A DNA stretch of 64,000 nucleotides from Thermoanaerobacterium thermosaccharolyticum DSM 571 (GTDB taxonomy: Bacteria; Bacillota; Thermoanaerobacteria; Thermoanaerobacterales; Thermoanaerobacteraceae), in contig NC_014410.1 of NCBI RefSeq assembly GCF_000145615.1, positions 1,661,501 to 1,725,500 of the forward strand. The letters run 5' to 3'. A program made the position numbers and the translations under genes. Positions 43,342 to 52,322 of the stretch are shown here, piece after piece. The notes below the pieces were generated by a model. It was not told where the DNA came from and made no database searches. It saw only the letters and a program-made list of their open reading frames with translations. Position 1 is the first letter of the stretch. Each line of letters opens with the position of its first letter.

Positions 43342-43425
43342 TAAACTGATTACGAATAAGTTGGATGTTGACTAACTCGATTAGTACTTCGAATGTAGAA
43401 CAAGGCAGTAACATTTATCAGTTTA
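43342..43425 (+). ncRNA. Candidate IS110 bridge RNA region (copy 3)
   Basis: TAAACTGAT at 43342-43350 pairs with ATCAGTTTA at 43417-43425 and encloses the small hairpin ACTAA-CTCGA-TTAGT at 43371-43385. The region ends 40 bp before the transposase, as in copy 2. The pairing is weaker than in the other two copies. Confidence 0.4.
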
Positions 43426-43465
43426 GAGGAACTATCTAAAATACATTGATTATGGGTGATTAAAA

Positions 43466-44659
43466 ATGTTTTATTTAGGAATTGATATCGGGAAAAATAA
43501 CCATGTAGCTTCTTTAATTGATGAAAAATGTAAAATCATCTTTAAAGCTTTCTCTTTCTCAAACACTTACGTTGGTGGTGATAGCTTACTTGATAAGCTT
43601 GCTTCCTTTAACATCTCTGTTAATGATGTTGAAATTGGTATGGAAGCTACTGGTCATTACTGGTTATCTATTTATTCTTTTCTTGTTGAAAAAGGTTTTG
43701 TTATTCATGTTATTAATCCTATTCAAACTGATGGTTGGCGTAAAGGAACTGAAATCAGAAAGCGCAAAACTGATATCATCGATTCTATACTAATTGCGGA
43801 TCTTATTCGCTATGGTGATTTCTTAGAAACTTCTTTAGCCAACGAAGATACCTTGTCTCTTCGCAATCTTTCTCGTTTTAGAAATTACCTCATCAATTCT
43901 ATAGGTGACCTTAAACGTAAGACCATTTGTGTTTTAGATCAAGTTTTTCCCGAATATCAATCTATCTTTTCTAATATCTTTGGACAAACGTCTAAGGAAA
44001 TCTTACTCCACTTTAATACGCCGGATGATTTTGAAAATATTTCTTCTGAACAGTTGCAGAAGGTTTTGTCTGAAATTACTATGAAGAAATTTGCTATGGA
44101 TAAAATCAATGAAATTTCTTCTGCTACCAAAAAATCTTTTGGTATAAAGTTTTGTTTAGATAGTTTTTCTCTGCAATTAAAATTATTAATTGAGCAAATC
44201 AATTTTATTGAAAAACAGGTCATAGATGTAGAGCAGCAGATATCAGCTTTACTTGATAAAATCAATTCTCCCATTACTACAATACCTGGCATTGGTAATA
44301 TCACAGCCGCGACAATTTTAGGAGAAATAGGAGATATTTCAAGGTTTAAAAATCCGTCAAAGCTTGTAGCTTATGCTGGTATTGATGCTTCTATATCACA
44401 ATCAGGAGAATATAACAGTACAAATAACAAAATGAGTAAGCGAGGTTCTCCTTATCTTAGAAAAGCTCTTTTTAGTGCTGCATTGGTTGCTTCTAATTGT
44501 GATCCTGTTTTCAAGGCTTTTTACCAAAAGAAACGTTCAGAAGGCAAACATCACCTTACAGCTGTTGGAGCTGTAGCGCGTAAGCTTTGCTATACTATTT
44601 ATGCTATTTTGAAAAATAACTGTAGTTACGAAGTAAAACTTCCTAAAAATGATTGTTAG
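43466..44659 (+). CDS. IS110-family transposase (copy 3)
   Basis: A 397-residue intact DEDD transposase. RuvC-like residues: Asp in FYLGIDIGKNNHVA, Glu in IGMEATGHYWL, Asp in RKTDIIDSILIADLI. The C-terminal domain has TTIPGIGNITAATILGEIGD and the catalytic Ser region ISQSGEYNSTNNKMSKRGSP. It shares its general plan and right end with the broken copy 2. Confidence 0.92.
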   Translation: MFYLGIDIGKNNHVASLIDEKCKIIFKAFSFSNTYVGGDSLLDKLASFNISVNDVEIGMEATGHYWLSIYSFLVEKGFVIHVINPIQTDGWRKGTEIRKRKTDIIDSILIADLIRYGDFLETSLANEDTLSLRNLSRFRNYLINSIGDLKRKTICVLDQVFPEYQSIFSNIFGQTSKEILLHFNTPDDFENISSEQLQKVLSEITMKKFAMDKINEISSATKKSFGIKFCLDSFSLQLKLLIEQINFIEKQVIDVEQQISALLDKINSPITTIPGIGNITAATILGEIGDISRFKNPSKLVAYAGIDASISQSGEYNSTNNKMSKRGSPYLRKALFSAALVASNCDPVFKAFYQKKRSEGKHHLTAVGAVARKLCYTIYAILKNNCSYEVKLPKNDC

Positions 44660-44799
44660 TGAATTATACTAATTACATATATTTACTCTTAGCTTGTTAT
44701 TACCAGGTTTATTTGTCATGCATTTTTATTCACCCTTTTTGTAAAAATTTTTTTATTTTTTCTCTATTGACTTTTTATAGTTGGTCTTTCTTCATCTAA

Positions 44800-45510
44800 T
44801 TTAATTTTATAGAATTTTATTTCAATACTATATGGATACTAACCATATAATCTTCTTTATGTTTATTCGTAATAATATCCTTTACGCCCTCTGCCCCTAT
44901 ATGTACATGATTTTTTATTGTTATAATTTTAGTATCTTTTTTCTTGTGCATACAAATAATCTTTCTTCTTTAGGTTCTAAATGAACAAAAACTTCTACTT
45001 CAATTGCTCGCGCAATTATTTTAGTTTGCAATTTTAAAACATTGCCTGTTTTTTTCATCTGTAACTTCAGTAGAATTATCATCACCATTGAATTGTTCAA
45101 CATCTATAAATTTCCAATATTCAATATATACTTTTACAATATCATTTATTTCAACATCATGAGGATTGATCATTTTATACCTTTTCTCTCTTTTGGGATA
45201 TATTATTACTTCACCTTTGTTTGCAAGTATTATATCAAGATTTTTTTTGAAATTGCTGTATGACCGTTCATTTCAAAAGATGATTTTTTTAATTCTAATT
45301 CATTTACAAGGTTTTTCAAAGGTTCCACTACTGACGAAGAATATTCCCTTGTATGCTCTGCATAGAGCATACTGTTGTCTTCTGCTTCCTCAATAAGTTT
45401 TTTACTTCCCAAATCATTATTAGGATCCAACTTTTTACATAAATCATATTTTCTTTCTGCATCTCCAAAAAAATTTAACAACTGAGGAATAAATTTACAT
45501 ATAAGAGAGA
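44800..45510 (-). pseudogene. Unrecognised decayed gene with three A-run frameshifts
   Basis: Reading through, the minus strand gives LLNFFGDAERKYDLCKKLD, later VVEPLKNLVNELELKKSSF, INPHDVEINDIVKVYIEYWK, LQTKIIARAIEVEVFVHLEP, and ends HKEDYMVSIHIVLK. The frame changes near 45240, 45055 and 44945, each at a run of six to eight A. The 5' end stops at the tnpA remnant near 45514. I do not recognise the family; Lys/Glu-rich composition and lack of membrane helices suggest a soluble protein. Confidence 0.5.
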
Positions 45511-45513
45511 ATG

Positions 45514-45681
45514 TGACGTATATTATTTGGCAATAGGCATTTTTGGGCGGAAGGATATTATGTAAGCACTGTAGGACTAAATGAGGCAACAATAAAAAAA
45601 TACATCCAGGAACAAGAAAAGCGAGATATTATGTTGGACAAATTGAGTGTAAAAGAATATGAGAACCCCTTTAAGGGGTAG
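45514..45681 (+). pseudogene. tnpA: C-terminal remnant of IS200/IS605 TnpA
   Basis: From about 45514 the frame reads RILFGNRHFWAEGYYVSTVG, then LNEATIKKYIQEQEKRDIM and a stop at 45679-45681. This is the C-terminus of a Y1 HUH transposase with the catalytic Tyr in KKYIQEQ. The N-terminal HUH part is missing. The element's right-end RNA-like region follows immediately. Confidence 0.8.
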
Positions 45682-45826
45682 CCCGTAGTACTTAGTCCCT
45701 TTAGGGGCGGCAAAAGTGGCAAATGCATGGTGGCTTGAACAAAGTGAAAGCCAGCGCCTTTAGACGCTGGCTAGTAATAGAGGCTTATAGCCTCAGAGCA
45801 AACCACCCGTTTTACGGGTGGTCATG
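45655..45826 (+). mobile_element. IS605-type right end, omega-RNA-like, without tnpB
   Basis: Hairpins are seen in order: CCCCTTTAAGGGG (45666-45678), CCCTTTAGGGG (about 45703), AGCCAGCGCC/GGCGTCTAAAGGCGCTGGCT-type stem (about 45751-45772), GAGGCTTATAGCCTC (about 45780), and ACCACCCG-TTTTA-CGGGTGGT (45803-45822). The last is the typical subterminal foldback cut by TnpA. This layout matches the right ends of IS605 elements, where the TnpB guide RNA lies, yet no tnpB is present. A degraded copy lies at 60180-60358. Confidence 0.7.
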
Positions 45827-45881
45827 ATTCACCAATTTTTTTATCTCCTCTTTCGGCAACTCTGTAATTTCTGCTATTCTG

Positions 45882-46257
45882 TCAATGTCCATAACTTCTT
45901 TTATTAATTTTCTGACAATTTTTATAAGCTTTTTCTTTTTCACCTTCTTTAATACCTTGTTTAATACACTTTTCTATTATCATTTTATACGTCTCAGATT
46001 CATCAATTCTAAACATTTTTACTACCTTCAAAAAAACTTTCTCAATAACTTCTTTTTTAAAAACTATACCTGACAATATTTCAGCCTTAAATGCTATGTC
46101 TTTCTTTTTGTTTATGTCTAAAGGAATATCTTTTATAGCTTCAACACATCTTTCCGGATATCTCTCCCTTTCATCTCTCCTTTTATTTTGATCCATCAGT
46201 GAAAGAAGCGGGCACAAATCATAATAGTCTGTTCCTACAACATCAGTATATTTTATG
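45882..46257 (-). pseudogene. C-terminal fragment of an Rpn/PD-(D/E)XK-type protein
   Basis: It reads TDVVGTDYYDLCPLLSLMD upstream of the ATG at 46217, then KKKDIAFKAEILSGIVFKK and a Lys/Glu-rich tail (CIKQGIKEGEKEKAYKN). These are features of the C-terminal half of Rpn-family nucleases (often called transposase/PDDEXK_2). The nuclease domain is absent; the frame starts right at the end of the FAD gene. Confidence 0.6.
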
Positions 46258-47598
46258 TCACCATATATACGCTTTCTGTTTTAAAAGAATTGACCTAAGT
46301 TCTTTAATATCAATATCACATACTTTCTTACCATTCTTAACAGCCACATACGCTGCAGTTCCAGCAGCTTGACCAGTTGCCATAGCAATTGGAGAAACTC
46401 TTATTGCTGCATTCGCTTCATGTGTTGATGATATACATCTACCTGATACTAAAAGATTATTTACTTTTTTACTGTAAAGACTTCTAAATGGTATTTCATA
46501 AATATTATCTTCTCCTAAATTCATATATGTCGTTTTGTCACCATCAGGCGAATGTATATCAATGGGATATCCTCCAATTGCTATACAATCATCAAAATGT
46601 TTGCTAGTTATAAGATCTTCTGCCGTTAATACATATTCACCAATAATTTTTCTCGTTTCTCTAACTCCAATTTGTGGTCCAGTCGAAATAAGATATGCTT
46701 TTTGAAATCCAGGTATGTGCTTTTTCATGAAATTATAAACTTCAAAAGCCTGTTCTCGCCCATATATTTCACTTTTTGTAAGATCGTATATATTTGTACC
46801 ATTTAGTCTTTGCACCCTCGTCATATTAACTATAACCTCACCTGGTATATCAGTTTCAAAAAATAAAACCATATCCCTTTCAAAGTTTATTTCTCCATTA
46901 ATACGTGCTTCTTTTAATATTGAATAAAATCCGTTCACCATAAGTCTTTTAGATGTTTTTATCTTTTCTATATCTACCATTGTAAATTCTTTTGGATTTT
47001 CTTCCATGTATTTTTTGACATCTGTAATATTCACATTACCTATTCTTACATTCATAGTCATAGGTTGTGTTAAATTATCTTCTGGTCTACCAAGTATATA
47101 ATCTACTCCGCACTTTACTGCAAGATCTGCATCTCCTGTTGCATCAATAAATACATCAGCTTCCACTCTTTCACTACCAGATTTATTTGCAATATGAATT
47201 ACTTTTATATAAGCTCCATCTAACTCAACATTTATTAAAAAGCTATGATATAAAATTTCAGCACCACTTTCAATGACCATCTTTTGAAGCACATATTTCA
47301 TTATTTCTGCATTAAATGGTGTCACAGTACTTACAAATCCAGTTGTATCAAGCACATGTCCTGGACTTCCACCATACTTTATAAGATTATCTACAACTTC
47401 CTGTGGTATACCATTAATAACTTGTTTTGCACCGGCGTGGAATGTCATCATTGGTCCAACTCCCATATTTGTCAGAGCCCCACCAAGAAAACCATACTGT
47501 TCAATTAATAATGTTTTAGCACCATTCCTTGCAGCAGCAATTGCAGCAATTGTTCCAGACACTCCTCCACCTATCACAACAACATCATATCTTCTCAT
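46258..47598 (-). CDS. FAD-dependent oxidoreductase (FAD_oxidored family)
   Basis: A 446-residue flavoprotein. The FAD-binding Rossmann motif is DVVVIGGGVSGTIAAIAAARNGAKTLLIE (residues 5-33), followed by YGFLGGALTNMG, ADVFIDATGDADLAVKCG, and a C-terminal FAD site NLLVSGRCISSTHEANAAIR. Related proteins oxidise or isomerise cyclic acids and vinylogous substrates. It is the last gene of the ROK-regulated operon. The substrate cannot be told; a partner role with the hydantoinase-like protein at 48143 is inferred. Confidence 0.85.
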   Translation of the reverse strand: MRRYDVVVIGGGVSGTIAAIAAARNGAKTLLIEQYGFLGGALTNMGVGPMMTFHAGAKQVINGIPQEVVDNLIKYGGSPGHVLDTTGFVSTVTPFNAEIMKYVLQKMVIESGAEILYHSFLINVELDGAYIKVIHIANKSGSERVEADVFIDATGDADLAVKCGVDYILGRPEDNLTQPMTMNVRIGNVNITDVKKYMEENPKEFTMVDIEKIKTSKRLMVNGFYSILKEARINGEINFERDMVLFFETDIPGEVIVNMTRVQRLNGTNIYDLTKSEIYGREQAFEVYNFMKKHIPGFQKAYLISTGPQIGVRETRKIIGEYVLTAEDLITSKHFDDCIAIGGYPIDIHSPDGDKTTYMNLGEDNIYEIPFRSLYSKKVNNLLVSGRCISSTHEANAAIRVSPIAMATGQAAGTAAYVAVKNGKKVCDIDIKELRSILLKQKAYIW

Positions 47599-47608
47599 AA
47601 TATATCAC

Positions 47609-48138
47609 CTACCATATATCGTAAAACTCTTTTACAAAGGCATGTGCCGCAATTTCATTTAATGAATTTAACTGTTTTTTTACATTAATAAACCCGAATT
47701 TAAGATTGACTTTATCAATGCTAGATGTAAGCCCTATATAATAGTACTCAAGATAATGGTAATATTCATGGCATAGAAATAAATTGATAAGTCTGTCTCT
47801 TGCTTTCCAAAGAAAATATTTCTCTGGAATTGACGGAATAAATTCTTTTTCTATATTTTTCATATATATAGTTATCTTCTTTTCATTGACAATAATCTGG
47901 CTAAATATCATATAGCCAGGTGTAAAATTGAAATTATTAATCTCAAAATTTATTCCTTCTTTTTTAATAATGCATTTATATCTTGATTCTTGCACTTTTT
48001 AGCTTCATTAGTACCTCGATTCCATGCCATACTAGTTATGTCAGACAAATCAATGTTTTTTATTCTGTCATAATATAAATCATTTTTAAGTTCTTGATTT
48101 ATTAATTCCTCTTTATTTAAAAATATGGATGGTATCAT
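47609..48138 (-). CDS. Small HExxH protein in two frames (possible -1 frameshift)
   Basis: The first frame starts at 48138 (MIPSIFLNKEELIN) after AAAGGTG and ends with a stop at 47950. The second, in the -1 frame, goes on INFEINNFNFTPGYMIF to 47609. The joint is TTA AAA AAG, a classic A-AAA-AAG slippery heptamer in the right phase. The joined product of about 175 residues has a zinc-protease motif, LCHEYYHYLEYY, and a possible third ligand in SLNEIAAHAFVKE. Loss of one A from an A7 run would look the same. The family is not recognised; ImmA/IrrE-like proteases are the nearest idea. Confidence 0.55.
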
Positions 48139-48142
48139 TTTT

Positions 48143-50284
48143 TCACCTTTTACAAACAATAATAGCTATCTCTTCATCTTCTCTATGACCGTTTAACTCA
48201 ATTTTTGCCAATGACATTATCTGATTTTTATCTACCATTCCTGATAGATCAACTAATCTATTTGATAATATTATAAAACAGTCAGGTATTTCTGCTCCTC
48301 CATCACCATAAAATATATTTTCATCAAGAACCTTATTTAAATTTTCATCAAATTGTGAAATAGTCGTTTTGAATATTTTACCATTATTTTTGCTAAGTTT
48401 TATTACTCCTTCTGAATCTACCACTCTTATTGATTCAATTGTTTTTGTAATAAGACCAAATAAGCTCTTTTGTTTCTTAAAACCCATTATTACATACATT
48501 TCTCCTATTTTTAATTTTATCTTTGTATCTTTCTCATTAATATTCATTGAATCTGCAGCTATTTTGATTATTTCTTTTTCGTTTAATTCTTTCTTCATCA
48601 TGTCTTTTGATCTTAGTTCTGTAGCACCCGTCGCTATCGCTCTTAGTATATTTCTTTGTGAATCTACTTCGATAAATACTTCTACGGTGTTTTCTAATGC
48701 ACCGGCTTTTATAACCGCTTCTTTTGCTTCACTTCTTATAGATATTATGTCATTTTCGGTTGGATTTTGAACTGTCCTTTCAACTACTTCTCTTACCATT
48801 GCAAGTGCCACACCTATTGTTGATATTACTTGCGCATTTTTTGCAATCCTGTATTTCATATTCATCATTTCAGCAAGATATGGTACAATTGCTGCACTTC
48901 CTCCACCACCACCAACCAAAACTGTTGTACTCTTATCGAGTTTGTAATCTTCAATAAGTTTTTCAACTACTTCCAAATCTTTTTTACATGCTTTTTTTAA
49001 AATTTCATTTGCAACTTCTTCTACTGTAATTCCAAGTTTATGTGCAATTGGCTCGAATGCTTTTCTAGCCGATTTACTATTTCCATATGCATAATCATTT
49101 TGATTTACATATCCTAATATATTTGCTGCACATGAGACTGTAACTGCAAACATTTTTCCATTTTTACTTTTAATAGCTACATAGTTGTCTGGATCACCTT
49201 CTTTGGGTTGTATATACACTATTTCCGGTTCTATTATTTCATCAGGATCGGCATACACTGAATATGGAAGACCAGCTATATGTGCACTTCTTGGTCCAAC
49301 ATCCTCTATACCTTTTTCTCCTAACCTTACCATACTTCCACCTGCTATTCCAACAGTCCTTACATCAAGTGAATTAAGATATGTCTTATGACCACCTATC
49401 TCTGCATAGTTCACCATAACCTTTCCATTCCTAATAACTGATATATCTGTAGATGTCCCCCCTACTTCAAGAAATATACCATCGGAAATTTTTTCATACA
49501 TCAAAGCACCAGCAACACCTGCTGCTGGACCAGACAGCATTGTCAATATCGGCCTTTTTCTCACTTCAGCTACATCCATAACACCACCATCACAGCGCAT
49601 AATCATCAAAAGAGCTTTTATTCCAGATTTCTTAACACTTTCTTCAGTCATATTGGCAGTGTCAATCATTTTCGGTAAGATACATCCATTGATTGCTGCT
49701 GTTCTTGTCCTGATTTTAAGTCCATATAGCTTTGTAATTTCATGTGTTGCCGTAGCTGGTAAACCTTGGTTTTCCGATATTTCCATTATTTTTCTCTCAT
49801 TCTCGGGATCGTCAACCGAAAATGCCTCTGCTGCTACAATTGCGCCAACATTTTCATGTTTTAACTCTAATATGGAGTTTTCTACGCTCCTATCAAAATC
49901 ATCATTTATCTCAATATATTTATTAAATGTCTTTAAAATTTTACCTGGCGCAAGTTCTATATCGCCAATATTCGTATCGCTTTTTGATTTTATTCCTTCT
50001 AAACCTTTGCCAATAGTAACTATTCCAACAGGAACAACATCTCCTTCAAGGAGTGCATTTGTAGCTTGTGTTGTTCCATGGGCAATAAAGAGCACATCTT
50101 CCGGTTTAATATTATTATTATTCATTAATTTTTTTAACACTTCTATTATACCTTTTGCAACACCTTCTTTAGCTGTATGAGTCGTTGGGAGTTTTACAGT
50201 TCCTATGACTTCATAAGTATCATTATTAATTGCAACTGCATCTGTAAATGTTCCTCCAACATCTATTCCGATTCTTACTTTCAA
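48143..50284 (-). CDS. Hydantoinase/oxoprolinase family protein (HyuA-like)
   Basis: A 713-residue protein with the actin-like ATPase fold of HyuA. The N-terminal phosphate motif is RIGIDVGGTFTDAVAIN; FIAHGTTQATNALLEG and GPAAGVAGALMYEK follow, with the metal/adenosine motif IFLEVGGTSTDISVIRNG and VLVGGGGGSAAIVPYL. Such enzymes use ATP to open lactam, hydantoin or similar rings, or carboxylate ketones. No HyuB-type second subunit is in the window, so it may act alone like oxoprolinase-like single-chain members. It follows a transporter gene by 53 bp. Confidence 0.88.
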   Translation of the reverse strand: MKVRIGIDVGGTFTDAVAINNDTYEVIGTVKLPTTHTAKEGVAKGIIEVLKKLMNNNNIKPEDVLFIAHGTTQATNALLEGDVVPVGIVTIGKGLEGIKSKSDTNIGDIELAPGKILKTFNKYIEINDDFDRSVENSILELKHENVGAIVAAEAFSVDDPENERKIMEISENQGLPATATHEITKLYGLKIRTRTAAINGCILPKMIDTANMTEESVKKSGIKALLMIMRCDGGVMDVAEVRKRPILTMLSGPAAGVAGALMYEKISDGIFLEVGGTSTDISVIRNGKVMVNYAEIGGHKTYLNSLDVRTVGIAGGSMVRLGEKGIEDVGPRSAHIAGLPYSVYADPDEIIEPEIVYIQPKEGDPDNYVAIKSKNGKMFAVTVSCAANILGYVNQNDYAYGNSKSARKAFEPIAHKLGITVEEVANEILKKACKKDLEVVEKLIEDYKLDKSTTVLVGGGGGSAAIVPYLAEMMNMKYRIAKNAQVISTIGVALAMVREVVERTVQNPTENDIISIRSEAKEAVIKAGALENTVEVFIEVDSQRNILRAIATGATELRSKDMMKKELNEKEIIKIAADSMNINEKDTKIKLKIGEMYVIMGFKKQKSLFGLITKTIESIRVVDSEGVIKLSKNNGKIFKTTISQFDENLNKVLDENIFYGDGGAEIPDCFIILSNRLVDLSGMVDKNQIMSLAKIELNGHREDEEIAIIVCKR

Positions 50285-50337
50285 AGATATCTCCTCCTAA
50301 TTTATTCTATAGGGTTAAGCCAAAGCCTAACCCTACT

Positions 50338-51621
50338 TTAGAAAAACATGATTGACGCAGTTATAATACCTGCAATTGCTAAAATCCATATATAAGGTAG
50401 TAATTTTATAAGTAATTTATTTACATCAACTCCTGCGTAATTGCTTAACCAAACATTTTGCGTATTCGTAGGATCTCCAATTGCTTGTATTCTTTCTGTA
50501 GATAACAATGCACCCATCACAGTAACAGGTGGAAGTATTTTTAAGCTTATAATTAGACCAGCTATCCCACTTCCTAAACCCCACAGATTTAGTGGACCCC
50601 TGTATAGTGCCAAAGGAGCTAGAATGCCAAAAAACAATATATAAGGCACCGGAGAAGTTGGAATAATATTTTTTAACACCGATGAAAGTGCTTGAGAAAC
50701 GTAAGGATGCATAACAGAATTTAATAGCATGCCTATTCCTATCATTAATAATACTGCCGGTGCAGAATCTGCAATTCCATCATACGCTGTTTTTGTTATA
50801 GTATTTAACGCAGATTTAAATGACCTTTGTGTAGTAATAATGCAATAAATTATGCCTACTATAAATGATGTAATTATAGGCCATTTAAATACAAGTACAA
50901 ATACTATAGGAATAATTGGTGTTAATAGTGCCAAGAAATTAACTTTCTTCTCGGTATCTACTGTATTTTGCGCCCATGCAAATTTTATTCCTGCACGTTT
51001 AAATTCTATTATCGCAAAAGCAACGGCTATAATAGCTGTATATATCATCAATATAACTGCAAAATTTTTAATATTATTAAGTGTAACACCTGTAGCTGTT
51101 ATATAAAAAGACCAGTTAGCCATATTAAGTTCAAGTCCTATTGCCATACCGAGCAAAAACATTGATATTGCTATTATAGGAGCTACACCTACAGAGAGCA
51201 ATATTGGTATAGCAATGCTTCCAATCATTATTACAGCACCTAATCCACCTATTGTTGTAAAGAGTAATGCAACCGCAGCTGTTATCAGAAGTGTCATAAT
51301 TAACGGTCTATCACCGCCTAATTCAGCCGCTGTTTTCACAATAGATTTTGAAATACCAGTCTGATTCATTAACTGTCCTAGCCATGCGCCAAACATGACT
51401 GCTACATATGCAGATGCTAACTTAATAGCGCCACCGTCTATAATGTATGCTAAGAGACCAGTATCAATCTTTGTCTTCGGATCAATTAATGACAGTGGAA
51501 CACCTGCAATTAATGCTATCCCAATCGCAAGTATTGGAAGTGCTATTAATGTCGGCAACTTTCTTGAAACCATAAGTCCCGCTATTATTAGAAATAATAG
51601 CAGTATTAAAATTGCCTGCAT
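50338..51621 (-). CDS. Ion-transporter-superfamily permease (GntP/citrate-type)
   Basis: A 427-residue membrane protein with about eleven or twelve helices. It shows the Gly-rich re-entrant-like stretches FTTIGGLGAVIMIGSIAIP and LAPLALYRGPLNLWGLGSG, typical of transporters for organic anions. It lies between the TIM-barrel gene and the hydantoinase-like gene, so it most likely imports that pathway's substrate. I cannot choose between carboxylate, sugar-acid or cyclic amide substrates. Confidence 0.75.
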   Translation of the reverse strand: MQAILILLLFLIIAGLMVSRKLPTLIALPILAIGIALIAGVPLSLIDPKTKIDTGLLAYIIDGGAIKLASAYVAVMFGAWLGQLMNQTGISKSIVKTAAELGGDRPLIMTLLITAAVALLFTTIGGLGAVIMIGSIAIPILLSVGVAPIIAISMFLLGMAIGLELNMANWSFYITATGVTLNNIKNFAVILMIYTAIIAVAFAIIEFKRAGIKFAWAQNTVDTEKKVNFLALLTPIIPIVFVLVFKWPIITSFIVGIIYCIITTQRSFKSALNTITKTAYDGIADSAPAVLLMIGIGMLLNSVMHPYVSQALSSVLKNIIPTSPVPYILFFGILAPLALYRGPLNLWGLGSGIAGLIISLKILPPVTVMGALLSTERIQAIGDPTNTQNVWLSNYAGVDVNKLLIKLLPYIWILAIAGIITASIMFF

Positions 51622-51632
51622 AATTATTCCCC

Positions 51633-52310
51633 CTATAATTTATCGATTTCATTTCTAAATTTTTCTGTCACGCTTTTAACGTCATCAATTTCACTACCTG
51701 TTACAATTGCACCAATCATTATTCCTTTAACTCCAAGATCGTAAAGATACTTAACTTCATCAGGTTCAATAACTCTTTGAGTTGGCACAACTACAGGCTT
51801 TTTAATATTTTCTACAAGTCTACCATATCTCATCAAGTCAGATAAGTGAATTTTTTCTTTTCTATCATCAGGCAATACGTCAGCTTCAATTACATCAATA
51901 TTAATTTTTTCTAATACTCTCAAATGTGTTATGTCATAAGTTTCATCAACTGCTACCATTTTGTTAAGATTTGTATCTAACATATACAAGGGTAAGTAAT
52001 GCGCAAACATCGATAAAAAGCTAAATTTTAATTCTTCTGCCAATTTAATTTCTTCTCTGCTAGCACATTTTTCTGCACCTGGAACAAGTCCAACTGGTAC
52101 ATTAAAATTACTTATTATTTCTTCAAACACCTCCTTTTGTTCATAAATGCTACCAAAATCATTGCCACTTGCCTGATGATGCACATTAGCATGAACTTTT
52201 AAAGCATTCGCACCCCCTTTCACAGCAGCCTCAGCAAATTCAACAGTATTTTTTGGCAGACTAACTATAAGTGTCATCTTATTTGATTTTAAAATATCAT
52301 CAAAAGTCAT
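51633..52310 (-). CDS. TIM-barrel phosphate-binding protein of unknown reaction
   Basis: A 225-residue (beta/alpha)8 protein. It starts with a strand LIVSLPKNTVEFAEAAVKGG, has GANALKVHANVHH, and ends with a phosphate-binding loop, LGVKGIMIGAIVTGSE. This recalls KDPG-type aldolases, HisA-like isomerases and NanE-type epimerases, without a clear match. It overlaps no gene, 12 bp before the transporter. It is the first structural gene after the ROK regulator. Confidence 0.65.
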   Translation of the reverse strand: MTFDDILKSNKMTLIVSLPKNTVEFAEAAVKGGANALKVHANVHHQASGNDFGSIYEQKEVFEEIISNFNVPVGLVPGAEKCASREEIKLAEELKFSFLSMFAHYLPLYMLDTNLNKMVAVDETYDITHLRVLEKINIDVIEADVLPDDRKEKIHLSDLMRYGRLVENIKKPVVVPTQRVIEPDEVKYLYDLGVKGIMIGAIVTGSEIDDVKSVTEKFRNEIDKL

Positions 52311-52322
52311 TACACTACCTCC

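Larger units (their letters stand above)
43230..44789 (+). mobile_element. IS110-family element (copy 3)
   Basis: One intact transposase, about 200 bases of upstream non-coding sequence with paired arms, and a downstream end at 44764-44789 shared with copy 2. It truncates the GH38-like remnant on its left. The left limit is approximate. Confidence 0.75.

Noticed and set aside
45230-45592. A 120-residue minus-strand gene starting inside the tnpA remnant
   Set aside because: Its first 30 residues are antisense to the TnpA C-terminus; the real coding part is the truncated decayed gene that begins near 45510.
45655-45826. CRISPR-like array
   Set aside because: The palindromes differ from each other and are not spaced as repeats; they match an IS605 right end. 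No CRISPR array is seen anywhere in the window.
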